From: Mucilaginibacter sabulilitoris
Lineage (GTDB): Bacteria; Bacteroidota; Bacteroidia; Sphingobacteriales; Sphingobacteriaceae
Reading direction: 5' to 3'
Assembly (NCBI RefSeq): GCF_034262375.1
Contig: NZ_CP139558.1
Span: forward strand, 5,642,001 to 5,706,000
Length of the DNA stretch: 64,000 nucleotides
The notes below the pieces were generated by a model, which saw nothing but the letters and a program-made list of their open reading frames with translations, was not told the DNA's origin and did no database searches. Below are positions 18,259-26,167 of the stretch, piece by piece; within the stretch, counting starts at the first letter, position 1, and the number at the start of each line of letters is the position of its first letter. A program made the translations under genes and the position numbers.

Positions 18259-19410
18259 ATGCGCATTAAAACACAATTCTTTATTTATATACCATTGGCT
18301 CTTTGCTGCGCCTGCAAACCTAAAAGCCAGCCTGTGGTCAGTACCAAGCCGCAGCTAACGGCTCAAAAGAAAAAAAAGCCGGTTTGCTGCGAATCAAATA
18401 TCCCCAGCAGGTTTGCCAGTTTGCAAACACCGTCTGAAAGTTCCCTTTCGGATATTCCCGCGGGAAACAGCACACATAAGGGAATGGTATGGATAAAAAA
18501 CGGAACCTTTATGATGGGCGGTGATAATAAGCAGGCCGCAAATGATGAGTACCCTAAACATAAGGTAATGGTAACCGGGTTCTGGATTGATGCAACTGAG
18601 GTAACCAATGCTGAGTTTGCCCGGTTTGTTAAAGCCACAGGCTATGTTACCACAGCAGAAAAAAAGCCCGATTGGAACGAGCTTAAAAAACAACTGCCTC
18701 CAGGTACCGCAAAGCCTGATGATAAATTGCTGGTACCGGCGTCGCTGGTATTCAGTTCGCCAAAACAAGCTGTTGATTTAAATGATTATGGTCAATGGTG
18801 GTCATGGCAGACCGGAGCCAACTGGCGCCATCCCCATGGCCCTGGCAGTAACATTCTTGGTAAAGAAAACTATCCTGTTGTACAGGTTTCATGGTACGAT
18901 GCGCAAGCTTACTGCAAATGGGCCGGTAAACGCCTGCCTACCGAAGCCGAATGGGAATGGGCGGCCAGGGGCGGCCTTACCAATAATATATACCCCTGGG
19001 GTAACGAACCTGTTGATTCAGGAAAACCCAAAGCCAACACCTGGCAGGGAAGTTTCCCATACAAAAACCTGCTGACCGATAAGTTTTACTTCGCGGCGCC
19101 TATAAAATCGTTCAAAGCCAATGGTTATGGGCTGTATGATATGGCCGGCAATGTGTGGGAATGGTGCAATGACCTGTACAACGATAAATATTACGCTTCC
19201 ATAAATAAACCTGCTGGGGTAGCTGACCCGCAGGGGCCTGCCAAAAGCTTTGACCCCGAAGAACCATACGCTACAAAACGTGTAATAAGAGGCGGTTCCT
19301 TTCTGTGTAATGACAGCTACTGTTCAGGTTACCGCGTAGCCCGCCGCATGAAAAGCACCGAAGACAGTGGCATGGAGCATCTAGGCTTCAGGTGCGTACG
19401 GGATAGATAA
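18259..19410 (+). CDS. Formylglycine-generating enzyme (FGE/SUMF1 type), predicted lipoprotein
   Basis: 383 aa. Residues from about 75 onward form the FGE-sulfatase domain: MVWIKNGTFMMGGDN, GFWIDATEVTNAEFARFV, PVVQVSWYDAQAYCKWAGKRLPT, PWGNE, MAGNVWEWCND and RGGSFLCNDSYCSGYRVA. The two active-site cysteines of aerobic FGEs are kept (Cys350 and Cys355), so it should be a working copper-dependent oxidase that turns the Cys of CxPSR into formylglycine. The N-terminus (IYIPLALCCACKPK) looks like a lipoprotein signal, placing the enzyme outside the inner membrane. It follows the sulfatase gene by 22 bp. Confidence 0.9.
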   Translation: MRIKTQFFIYIPLALCCACKPKSQPVVSTKPQLTAQKKKKPVCCESNIPSRFASLQTPSESSLSDIPAGNSTHKGMVWIKNGTFMMGGDNKQAANDEYPKHKVMVTGFWIDATEVTNAEFARFVKATGYVTTAEKKPDWNELKKQLPPGTAKPDDKLLVPASLVFSSPKQAVDLNDYGQWWSWQTGANWRHPHGPGSNILGKENYPVVQVSWYDAQAYCKWAGKRLPTEAEWEWAARGGLTNNIYPWGNEPVDSGKPKANTWQGSFPYKNLLTDKFYFAAPIKSFKANGYGLYDMAGNVWEWCNDLYNDKYYASINKPAGVADPQGPAKSFDPEEPYATKRVIRGGSFLCNDSYCSGYRVARRMKSTEDSGMEHLGFRCVRDR

Positions 19411-19459
19411 TACCGATTCGGTTTTTATATTACTTAACAAAAAAAGCCGCACATAATAT

Positions 19460-19658
19460 GGAGGGCACTGAAAAAGTCCCGGAAAATCCGGCAAAAATGA
19501 AGGGGTTGTTCAATAAGCACGAACAACCCCTTTTCCTTGTCTTATAGGCCTACAAGTCTCATCGCCGAGTCGTATAAACGATTCTCAACGTATCAAATTG
19601 ATTTTTTTAAGCCCTCCTTTTTACCTCACATATTAATTGGACTTTTTCAGTGCCCTCC
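19460..19658. mobile_element. MITE-like element with 20-bp perfect terminal inverted repeats
   Basis: GGAGGGCACTGAAAAAGTCC at 19460-19479 is repeated exactly in inverted orientation at 19639-19658, giving a 199-bp unit without a coding region. Ends of the form GGGCACTGAAAAAGT recall insertion-sequence termini, so this may be an internally deleted IS or a MITE. No clear target-site duplication is seen. An internal hairpin is described separately. It occupies most of the 300-bp gap between the FGE gene and the convergent small secreted protein gene. Confidence 0.6.
19500..19536. terminator. Strong hairpin inside the MITE-like element, terminator-like
   Basis: Perfect 12-bp arms AAGGGGTTGTTC and GAACAACCCCTT surround a 9-nt loop and are followed by TTTTCC on the plus strand. 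It lies 90 nt downstream of the FGE stop and could end that transcript, or be a structural part of the mobile element. Confidence 0.55.
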
Positions 19659-19710
19659 CATTTTGGAGAGGCTTTTTTTAATACATTTAAAAGTTATATA
19701 TAATTATACC

Positions 19711-20139
19711 TTAAAAAAATAGACTTGAAAGCACATTACCGGCACTTGGCATCGATGGCTTAAGTCCCAGAAATTTAGAGTATTGTGCCACAGTAAGAGC
19801 GGTTTTAAGTTTACCAGATAAGCCGCTTATTAAGCTGGAAGATTTGCTGGCATACGCGGTTTTATCAGTATTAGCCAAAGGCATGATGCTGGCTTTACTT
19901 TTTAAATAATCGGTAACATCGGTTGAAACGGCAGGCTTTTGAACCGCAGTTAATCCTAATGCGGGCGTAAGTTTAGCCATAATAGCATCTTTAACGCCAC
20001 TGATATTACTAAGCGACGGCAACGACGATGTACTTACATTTTTAGATGCGGCTGCGCTCTGCACCTTTTTTAAAATTCCTTGTGAAAAAGCGGCACTGGT
20101 TGTAATGCTTAATGCTAAAGCAACTAATAGGATCTTCAT
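19711..20139 (-). CDS. Small secreted protein of unknown function
   Basis: 142 aa from the ATG at 20137-20139, chosen because it gives a classic signal peptide (MKILLVALALSITTSAAFSQ) and because the longer frame would overlap the upstream stop. The mature part is Ser/Ala/Lys-rich and low in aromatic residues (GILKKVQSAAASKNVSTSSL, VKDAIMAKLTPALGLT, LISGLSGKLKTALTVAQYSKFLGL), predicted mostly helical. I do not recognise the family; helical DUF proteins of this size are common in the Bacteroidota periplasm. It lies 95 bp downstream of the ThuA-like gene. Confidence 0.6.
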   Translation of the reverse strand: MKILLVALALSITTSAAFSQGILKKVQSAAASKNVSTSSLPSLSNISGVKDAIMAKLTPALGLTAVQKPAVSTDVTDYLKSKASIMPLANTDKTAYASKSSSLISGLSGKLKTALTVAQYSKFLGLKPSMPSAGNVLSSLFF

Positions 20140-20234
20140 GGTAAATATGATTTTTAAGTTATAACCAAAAATAAATAAAAAAGGAAAACAAAAAACTATA
20201 TATTCAGAATGATACATCCGGCTAACCTGGAATT

Positions 20235-21152
20235 TCATCTTGTAGTATCAGGCTCTGTATTAACACTGATAGTGCTCCTTGTTGGGAAATTAGCAGGCAC
20301 CGGGTAAGTTACCTTACCTTTGGCAAGCCATTCTGTAGCCCTTATCAAAATTGTTTGAAAATCGATACTGCGATAACTAACGGGATATATATCACCTGAC
20401 CATAAATGCCCCATGCTTGATGCATACACGTTTCCTTTTCCATATTTAACCACCCATTCAACCGGCCAGTTTTTATTGGTTTCAGCATCGAATGCGTATG
20501 ATAATATGGTAACATTCTCCGCAGGGCCGCGGGCGTATTTATATAGTTCAATATCGGGCGTCACCCATTCGTTTGGAAACCCTTTGTTGATGGGATTGGA
20601 ATTAAGTTTATGAATGAGCAGATCGCTCCTGTTACCGTGAAAAGTGCCCTCTCCCTCGCCGGGTGGAACACGTTGAACGGCTTTGTTTTTATCTATATAA
20701 AGCGCATAACCCGTTTCTTTTGAACGCCAGCCCATGCCTATCATACGATTATAAGCATCCCAATGAGCAAAGGCGTTATTGGCCGAATGAAGTATATATA
20801 ATCCCCCACCCGAACTCACGTAGTTTTCCAGTTCCTCTTCTATTCTGCGCGGCCAGCGCAGGCTTGGGTTTTGAATATTGTTGGTGTTTTGAATTACAAC
20901 ATCGTAGTTTTTAAATCCGGGATCCCAGGTAGCCCAGGCGGTATCATTTACTGTTCCAGGCGCTGTAGAAACAGCAACCTCAAAAAGCCCCGATTTATCA
21001 AGTATCTTTTTTACCTGTTTGGTTGTTTGCCGCCAATCGTGATTGCTAAAGCCGTCAACTATAAGTACGCGAATGAGCTTATCATGATTATTCTGCGCGT
21101 AAGTTACAGTGCATAATAAAGCCAGCACAAGGCTGGCTATCATATTCTTCAT
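20235..21152 (-). CDS. ThuA-like domain protein, secreted
   Basis: 305 aa with a signal peptide (MKNMIASLVLALLCTVTYAQ). The ThuA/class-I-glutamine-amidotransferase-like fold is visible in IRVLIVDGFSNHDWRQTT, YDVVIQNTNN, SSGGGLYILHSANNAFAHW and KYGKGNVYASSMGHLW. ThuA-like proteins are linked to sugar metabolism in Bacteroidota but their reaction is not settled. The start codon directly follows the stop of the sorbosone-dehydrogenase-like gene, so the two are translated from one message and probably act on the same carbohydrate in the periplasm. Confidence 0.85.
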   Translation of the reverse strand: MKNMIASLVLALLCTVTYAQNNHDKLIRVLIVDGFSNHDWRQTTKQVKKILDKSGLFEVAVSTAPGTVNDTAWATWDPGFKNYDVVIQNTNNIQNPSLRWPRRIEEELENYVSSGGGLYILHSANNAFAHWDAYNRMIGMGWRSKETGYALYIDKNKAVQRVPPGEGEGTFHGNRSDLLIHKLNSNPINKGFPNEWVTPDIELYKYARGPAENVTILSYAFDAETNKNWPVEWVVKYGKGNVYASSMGHLWSGDIYPVSYRSIDFQTILIRATEWLAKGKVTYPVPANFPTRSTISVNTEPDTTR

Positions 21153-22412
21153 TTATTTGTTATACGTTATTTTATAAATAGTTCCCTTACTGTCATCGCT
21201 CACATAAAGTGAACCATCGGAGCCTTGAGCCAGGCCGCAAGGGCGGTGGTCCGCATGGCCCGGATCTTTTTGCGGACCTGCAAAGCCATCGGCAAAAACC
21301 TCCCATTTACCATCGGGCTTGCCATTTTTAAACGGCTGAAAAACCACAAAGTAACCGGCCTGTGGCTCGGGAGCTCTGTTCCATGATCCGTGGAATGCGA
21401 TGAAAGCTCCGTTTTTATATTTTTCCGGAAATTGGTTGCCTGTGTAGAACAATAGGCCATCCGGCGCCAGGTGGCCAGGATAAGCGGCTACAGGGTCGAC
21501 ATATTTAGCATCAGCTTCTTTCACACCATCTCCCCCATATTCGGGGCCTTGCATCTTTTTATGTTTTACATCGTCATAGTATAAATATGGCCAACCGGCA
21601 TTATCACCTTCTTTAAGCGCGTACATACACTCGGCAGGTAATAGAGCCGATTGCTGAACGGTATAAAATTTAGGAAAAAGATCATGCAGGGCATCACGGC
21701 CATGCTGCATTACAAAAAGCTGGTTATCCTGTGTATTCCAGTCCAGACCAACCACATTGCGCAAGCCGGTTGCAAAACGCACGCCATCACTTTGCTTCTG
21801 ATTTAACTTATCGGCCTTAAAACGCCAAATACCACCCGCCGAATCTAAAATAGGGCATCCTTTTCCCTGCGGATCAAACTCACTGCAAATATTTGAATAC
21901 GCGCCTATGTTTACGTACAGGTTCCCGTCATTATCCAACGCTATGGCTTTGGGCCGGTGAGCTCTTTTTGTGGTGAGATTACTCACTACGGTTTCGGGAT
22001 GTTCGGGATCAACTACCTCATTGTTACTGTTCAACTTAAAACGGTAAACATCACGATCTGACGATGCATAAAGATATCCGTTCTTAATTTGTATACCTGT
22101 TCCACTAAATGAGCCAAAGCTGGTTTTTATATCGGCTTTATCGCCATTATCATGTAAAACGACTATACCTTTACCGTTTTTAAGTCCGCCAAGGTGCACA
22201 TAAATATCGCCCTGCGGGGTTACCGCCATGTGTCTGGCACCGCCCAGATTATCAGCAATGGCTGCTGCCTTAAATCCTTGCGGAAGCGTAAGGCCTGCAT
22301 TATCTGCTACACTTTTATGCGTCAATGTGCTATCACTCTTCATTTTAAATGACAGCAATCCGCCCATTGCAATAATGGAAAAACAACATGTAAAAATTAT
22401 TTTTTTGTTCAT
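21153..22412 (-). CDS. Secreted glucose/sorbosone dehydrogenase-like beta-propeller protein
   Basis: 419 aa, with an N-terminal signal segment (MNKKIIFTCCFSIIAMGGLLSF). The rest is a six-bladed propeller of the PQQ glucose/sorbosone dehydrogenase superfamily: GGARHMAVTPQGDIYVHLGG, RAHRPKAIALDNDGNLYVNI, GLRNVVGLDWNTQDNQLFVM, HGRD, DNAGWPYLYYDD, AFIAFHGSWNRAPEPQAGY and HADHRPCGLAQGSDGSLYVSDD. It may oxidise a sugar with a quinone cofactor; many members have no proven activity. It sits between a VOC gene (75 bp upstream) and a ThuA gene (0 bp downstream). Confidence 0.85.
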   Translation of the reverse strand: MNKKIIFTCCFSIIAMGGLLSFKMKSDSTLTHKSVADNAGLTLPQGFKAAAIADNLGGARHMAVTPQGDIYVHLGGLKNGKGIVVLHDNGDKADIKTSFGSFSGTGIQIKNGYLYASSDRDVYRFKLNSNNEVVDPEHPETVVSNLTTKRAHRPKAIALDNDGNLYVNIGAYSNICSEFDPQGKGCPILDSAGGIWRFKADKLNQKQSDGVRFATGLRNVVGLDWNTQDNQLFVMQHGRDALHDLFPKFYTVQQSALLPAECMYALKEGDNAGWPYLYYDDVKHKKMQGPEYGGDGVKEADAKYVDPVAAYPGHLAPDGLLFYTGNQFPEKYKNGAFIAFHGSWNRAPEPQAGYFVVFQPFKNGKPDGKWEVFADGFAGPQKDPGHADHRPCGLAQGSDGSLYVSDDSKGTIYKITYNK

Positions 22413-22487
22413 GATAGGTTAAATTGATGATGAAATAAAAACAACTATAAGCACCCTCAGTAAAAACGATGATATCAATTATAACAA

Positions 22488-22937
22488 TTAAAATTTGTCG
22501 TCATTGACTTCTATCCAGAAGTTATCAGGGTCTTGTAGGTAAACCTGTTTAATACCGTCGGGCCTTAATTGCGGCGATTTAGAATCACCTTTCCAGTTCC
22601 CATATTTCACATGCATCTCGTCAAGGTGTTTTGTAAAATTTTGCAGATTAGGTACCGCATACGCAAAATGTGAATTGATATCGTGTTCGGTAACCGCCGC
22701 CGCGCCCTGAATAATATGCAGCTGATTATGCTCGCCGGTTTTAAACCACACGTGCTTGCCATCGTGAAATGGTTCGGGTATCACTTCAAGCTGCATCACG
22801 TCTTTATAAAACGCTGCGCTTTTAGCCATGTCTTTTACATAAAGCGCTACGTGATTAGCCCGGGGACCTCTTTGGGCAAATGCGTATTGCCCTGCTGTTA
22901 ATGCCAACAGAATTAATAATGCTGTTTTTTTTATCAT
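22488..22937 (-). CDS. VOC (glyoxalase/bleomycin-resistance fold) protein with signal peptide
   Basis: 149 aa. A signal peptide (MIKKTALLILLALTAGQYAFAQ) precedes a single VOC domain: RANHVALYVKDMAKSAAFYK, DGKHVWFKTGEHNQLHII, HFAYAVPNLQNF and VYLQDPDNFWIEVND. Metal ligands could be the His of NHVAL, the His of NQLHI and the Glu of WIEV. Export is uncommon for VOC proteins but frequent in Bacteroidota. It is probably the first gene of the set continuing into the sorbosone-dehydrogenase-like and ThuA genes. The reaction is unknown. Confidence 0.85.
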   Translation of the reverse strand: MIKKTALLILLALTAGQYAFAQRGPRANHVALYVKDMAKSAAFYKDVMQLEVIPEPFHDGKHVWFKTGEHNQLHIIQGAAAVTEHDINSHFAYAVPNLQNFTKHLDEMHVKYGNWKGDSKSPQLRPDGIKQVYLQDPDNFWIEVNDDKF

Positions 22938-23368
22938 AATGTATTAAAGATTTAATGAATTAGCCTTTTGTTCAAATGTAGATACTAATTTCAACGCATA
23001 ATAATTTTCCTTTGCATCTTTCCTGCTTTATATCATTATTGTTGCATGAAGGTTTTTATTAAATTTCTCATTTACCACATTTTGTTATACAATGCAGTTA
23101 CTTCATGTGTTAATTACACCCGTTTTATTTAACTTGCAGCTAAATAATTAACCATCTGTCCAAATATTTTCCCATGAAAGCTTTAAACAATGGTGTTTGT
23201 AAAATTATCTTGCTTGTAAATATATTTTTGATACTTACGGGTACTTAAAATTTATCTTTCACAACTTATCGCATTATTATACAATTCTTGACCAGGCAAG
23301 CATTTCACCTTGTCACGTGCTATTTTTTGCATAAATTGTATTAAAAAAATCTATAACAGGTGTTATTT
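22938..23368. other. AT-rich intergenic region before the TupA-like gene
   Basis: 431 bp with no open frame of note. It holds one copy of the upstream box (listed separately) and several TTTG/TAnnTTTG-like fragments near 23195-23230 whose spacing is too long for a confident promoter call. Confidence 0.5.
23063..23080 (+). promoter_or_regulatory. Upstream box (ATTTCTCA...ACAT), copy before tupA-like gene
   Basis: ATTTCTCATTTACCACAT matches the box ATTTCTCA-N4..7-TACACAW with a weaker right half. It reads in the direction of the TupA-like gene, whose start is 288 bp downstream. Confidence 0.35.
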
Positions 23369-24244
23369 ATGTCGACTAAAAGCCTAAATATGTTTGATCG
23401 TGTTATTCATTATATGAGAAACAATGGTCAGTTTTCAAAAAGAATAAAAAAAAGATATGAAACATTCTGGCACGATTCACAGGCAGAGGAAATAAGAAAT
23501 ACACCCATGAGCCAATACGACAGCATTGAAAAATGGAAAGCCGCTCCGTATTGGCAACGAAGGCTAAGCAATAAACATAATGCCCGTGAATTTGCCAAAA
23601 AGAACGGTTGTAAAGTACCCGATTTGTATTGGAAAGGTACCGATATTGAAAACCTTGATTTTTCAAAGCTACCGTCCCATTATGTTATTCGCCCCACCAT
23701 AGGCCATTCCTGTAATCATGTTTTTGTTATGGATAACGGGCAAAATCTTTTTGATAAAAAACAGTATTCACACGAAGAGATAAAGAAAATTTTAAAATGG
23801 GAAGTGACTAAGAACCCCGTCCTGGAGTTTTTGGTTGAAGAGTTTTTGCAAAATGAAGAAGGAAACTATGCTATACTTACCGACTACAAATTTTATTGTT
23901 TTAATGGCGAGATAGCCTGCTTATACGCTATTAACAGATTAAGTCCCAAAAGTGGTTTCGGTACATTTTATGATGAGCATTGGAACCAGTTAAAAAAGGT
24001 ACAGTTCAATTACCCCCCAATAGACAATCAAAAGGCACCACATTGTTTTAAGGAAATGGTAGAAACCGCTAAAAAGCTAAGCAAAAGCTATGACATGTTT
24101 GTACGTATTGACTTATATGCTACGGCTAAAGGCTGTGTTTTTGGTGAGTTTACACCCACGCCATCAATGGGAATGAACTTTACAAGTTTTGGTAAAAAGT
24201 TAATGTTAGCCTACTGGGATAAATACTGCTATGGTTACATTTAG
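23369..24244 (+). CDS. TupA-like ATP-grasp protein
   Basis: 291 aa from the ATG at 23369 (a GTG three codons earlier is possible). The N-terminal helical part contains YDSIEKWKAAPYWQRRLSNK and REFAKKNGCKVPDLYWKG; the ATP-grasp part contains YVIRPTIGHSCNHVFVM, LVEEFLQNEEGNYAILTDYK, FYCFNGEIA and MFVRIDLYATAKGCVFGEFT. This is the pattern of the TupA-like family, named after teichuronopeptide synthesis, which join a carboxylate to an amine and are common in capsule loci. It stands alone between AT-rich gaps of over 400 bp, yet shares an upstream box with the exopolysaccharide genes, so a role in decorating surface polysaccharide is plausible. Confidence 0.8.
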   Translation: MSTKSLNMFDRVIHYMRNNGQFSKRIKKRYETFWHDSQAEEIRNTPMSQYDSIEKWKAAPYWQRRLSNKHNAREFAKKNGCKVPDLYWKGTDIENLDFSKLPSHYVIRPTIGHSCNHVFVMDNGQNLFDKKQYSHEEIKKILKWEVTKNPVLEFLVEEFLQNEEGNYAILTDYKFYCFNGEIACLYAINRLSPKSGFGTFYDEHWNQLKKVQFNYPPIDNQKAPHCFKEMVETAKKLSKSYDMFVRIDLYATAKGCVFGEFTPTPSMGMNFTSFGKKLMLAYWDKYCYGYI

Positions 24245-24757
24245 TCTAACCCGATTTCAGGACACCTGATCCCGATTTGTTGCTTTATATACACATTCCT
24301 TCACAATAAAATTCCATTATGTTCTATTTGTGTGTACTAAAAAGAGGATCGCTTGGAATACACTTTATTAAAAAACACACAACTAATAAGAATATCCTAT
24401 AATATATACAATAATACTTTCGAGAATAATTTGAATATCAAGTCATTTATTACACATACAGTGTATTTTTTTTGTTAATTATATTCAGCGTCAAAAATTC
24501 AGGCATGCATATTGTTAATTAAAATAATAATCTGCCTTGAGCGGGTTATTTTTAATTAATAGTAGTAGGGAGACTAGCAGGGGTGCTAATCTCCCTCTTT
24601 TTTATAAGGAGTCGTATCAGCGTATAGCAAAATTATTAGCACCGCGTTAATGGGTAATAATTTCCCCAAAACGTGCAAGTGAATTAAATAAATTTCTCAG
24701 AACGAGGAGGTGCTGTTATTTATTGAGAGGGCAAAAGAAATATTATTAATGATACAC
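24245..24757. other. AT-rich intergenic region after the TupA-like gene
   Basis: 513 bp without a supported gene. It holds a strong terminator hairpin at 24568-24603, over 300 nt after the tupA-like stop, and a half copy of the upstream box (ATTTCTCA at 24692-24699). The region between the stop and the terminator could be a long 3' UTR or an independent small RNA. Confidence 0.5.
24568..24603 (+). terminator. Rho-independent terminator
   Basis: Arms GGGAGACTAGCA and TGCTAATCTCCC (11 of 12 pairs) with loop GGGG, followed by TCTTTTTT. It would end any plus-strand transcript from the tupA-like gene or from a small RNA start nearer by. Confidence 0.75.
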
Positions 24758-25102
24758 TTACGCAGTGGCTTTGGTGCGCCTTAATTCTTCAAATAATTCA
24801 ATTATTTTTTTTTGCAGATCAATGATCTGGGCTTCATGCTCCATCAAACGCTTATTGGCTATTTCAAGTTCAATCATACGCTGCGGGTCTGGCTTACTCT
24901 CCTCTTCCAGGGTAATTAGCTCAATTATGGACATTTCAAATAAGCCTGCCATTTGCTCAAGCCTGGATAAACTAATATCCGTTACTCCCATTTCAATCTT
25001 TGATAAGGCTAGAATAGAAATATCAATCCGTTTTGCAACATCATCCTGGCTCCATCCTCTTTGATAACGCAGATATCTGATCTTTTTCCCAATTGTATTC
25101 AT
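24758..25102 (-). CDS. XRE-family helix-turn-helix regulator with C-terminal coiled coil
   Basis: 114 aa. Residues 1-65 form a HTH_3 domain (IGKKIRYLRYQRGWSQDDVA, ALSKIEMGVTDISLSRLEQM). Residues 70-112 are a heptad-rich charged helix (IELEIANKRLMEHEAQIIDL, IIELFEELRR) suited to dimer formation. No ligand domain is present. It is isolated, at the left border of the exopolysaccharide locus, and is one of several small DNA-binding proteins in the region. Its target is unknown. Confidence 0.88.
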   Translation of the reverse strand: MNTIGKKIRYLRYQRGWSQDDVAKRIDISILALSKIEMGVTDISLSRLEQMAGLFEMSIIELITLEEESKPDPQRMIELEIANKRLMEHEAQIIDLQKKIIELFEELRRTKATA

Positions 25103-25816
25103 GTTACTAAAATAAACAGAAATTGATAAAAAATATTATAGAAAATAAAGATCAATTGCAAAACTGCTTGCAGCGTAACATCTCAGCCATCCACTGTAAT
25201 AAATTATAAAATTTTATATCACGGATGTTCCGAAAACGGAGATGTAACAATTGTGTAAAATCTGCGGCAGACAGTCCTAACAATGTCATACTTAACTTAA
25301 GGTTAAGGTAATCCATTGCAATTATATTAATTTTACTTTTTGGGAGAATTGTTAACTGACAGGATCCAACCTATGTAACAAAGTTGTAGCAAAGACGAAT
25401 ATCGTCTGATTGAAAGCAGTTAAAAATGAGGAGAGGGCGTATATTTCAAAGTTAATATACAAACTTTACAATTTTATAAATTCATTATTACTTCATAAAC
25501 AAACCTCATATTGGTATCATCACGAGCTTGTTTAAATAGTAATTGATGTTAAAAACACTATTTAAAGCTAACCGGATTCATCCAGGAACATCATTTTAAT
25601 AAGATGCACCGGGCCTAAATGAACCAGGTTAAGCAAAAGGAACTTATTCTTCTGCAGAACAAAAAATAATTCCTAAAAAATCTAAAAAAACGTAACTTTC
25701 CTGCGAATTTTACGTATTATGTATATTAATTAATAATTAATACGTTGAGACTTATTTTAGCAGTCTTTCTTTAAGGTCGGCGTTTAATTGTGTTACCGTT
25801 ATAATAGTTGAAAAGA
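25103..25816. other. Long AT-rich intergenic region, no gene seen
   Basis: 714 bp. No supported coding frame, tRNA or clear terminator. It may carry promoters of the divergent XRE gene and of the small gene at 25817, but no convincing promoter motif was identified. Confidence 0.45.
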
Positions 25817-26134
25817 ATGATCAGCAGACAAAGAAAACGCGCTTTAAATATCATCAGATGCCATAAAAATGTGGAGGTTTTAAATTTGATCAAATCTGAA
25901 CAAGCTAAAATTGAAAATCTGAAAAGCGAGCTATGGACTACACCCAGTCCTGAATTTATCCGCTATTTAAACGGCGACGTTTATATTATCAACGGTTTTA
26001 CAAAACACCAGACTGTAAAAATTGAGCTTGAGGCATTGATGACAGCAATTGAAAAGGCTGAGTTAAATTTTAAAGATTATCATCGTCATCTGGATTCGTT
26101 ATTGAACCAAATCAATGCTATTAATTCCCAGTAA
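25817..26134 (+). CDS. Small helical protein of unknown function
   Basis: 105 aa from the ATG at 25817 (a TTG three codons upstream is less likely). Basic N-terminus (MISRQRKRALNIIRCHKN), then SELWTTPSPEFIRYLNGDVYIINGFTKHQTVKIELEAL, broken here into a beta-like middle and helical ends, with a C-terminal helix ending HLDSLLNQINAINSQ. No signal peptide or membrane span. I do not recognise it. It is convergent with the GT9 gene (33 bp between stops) and marks the 3' edge of the exopolysaccharide operon. Confidence 0.5.
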   Translation: MISRQRKRALNIIRCHKNVEVLNLIKSEQAKIENLKSELWTTPSPEFIRYLNGDVYIINGFTKHQTVKIELEALMTAIEKAELNFKDYHRHLDSLLNQINAINSQ

Positions 26135-26167
26135 TTAACCGGCTTATCCTATAATATAATCCAAACG

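Noticed and set aside
23195..23230. TTTG and TATTTTTG as a Bacteroidota promoter for the TupA-like gene
   Set aside because: The spacing is about 23 nt, longer than the usual 17-20 nt, and similar words are frequent in AT-rich DNA.
24692..24699. ATTTCTCA, left half of the upstream box
   Set aside because: No TACACA half follows and no plus-strand gene lies downstream, so it is not counted as a copy.
25103..25816. 714-bp gap searched for a missed gene, RNA gene or repeat array
   Set aside because: No frame with coding character, no tRNA-like fold and no repeats were seen.
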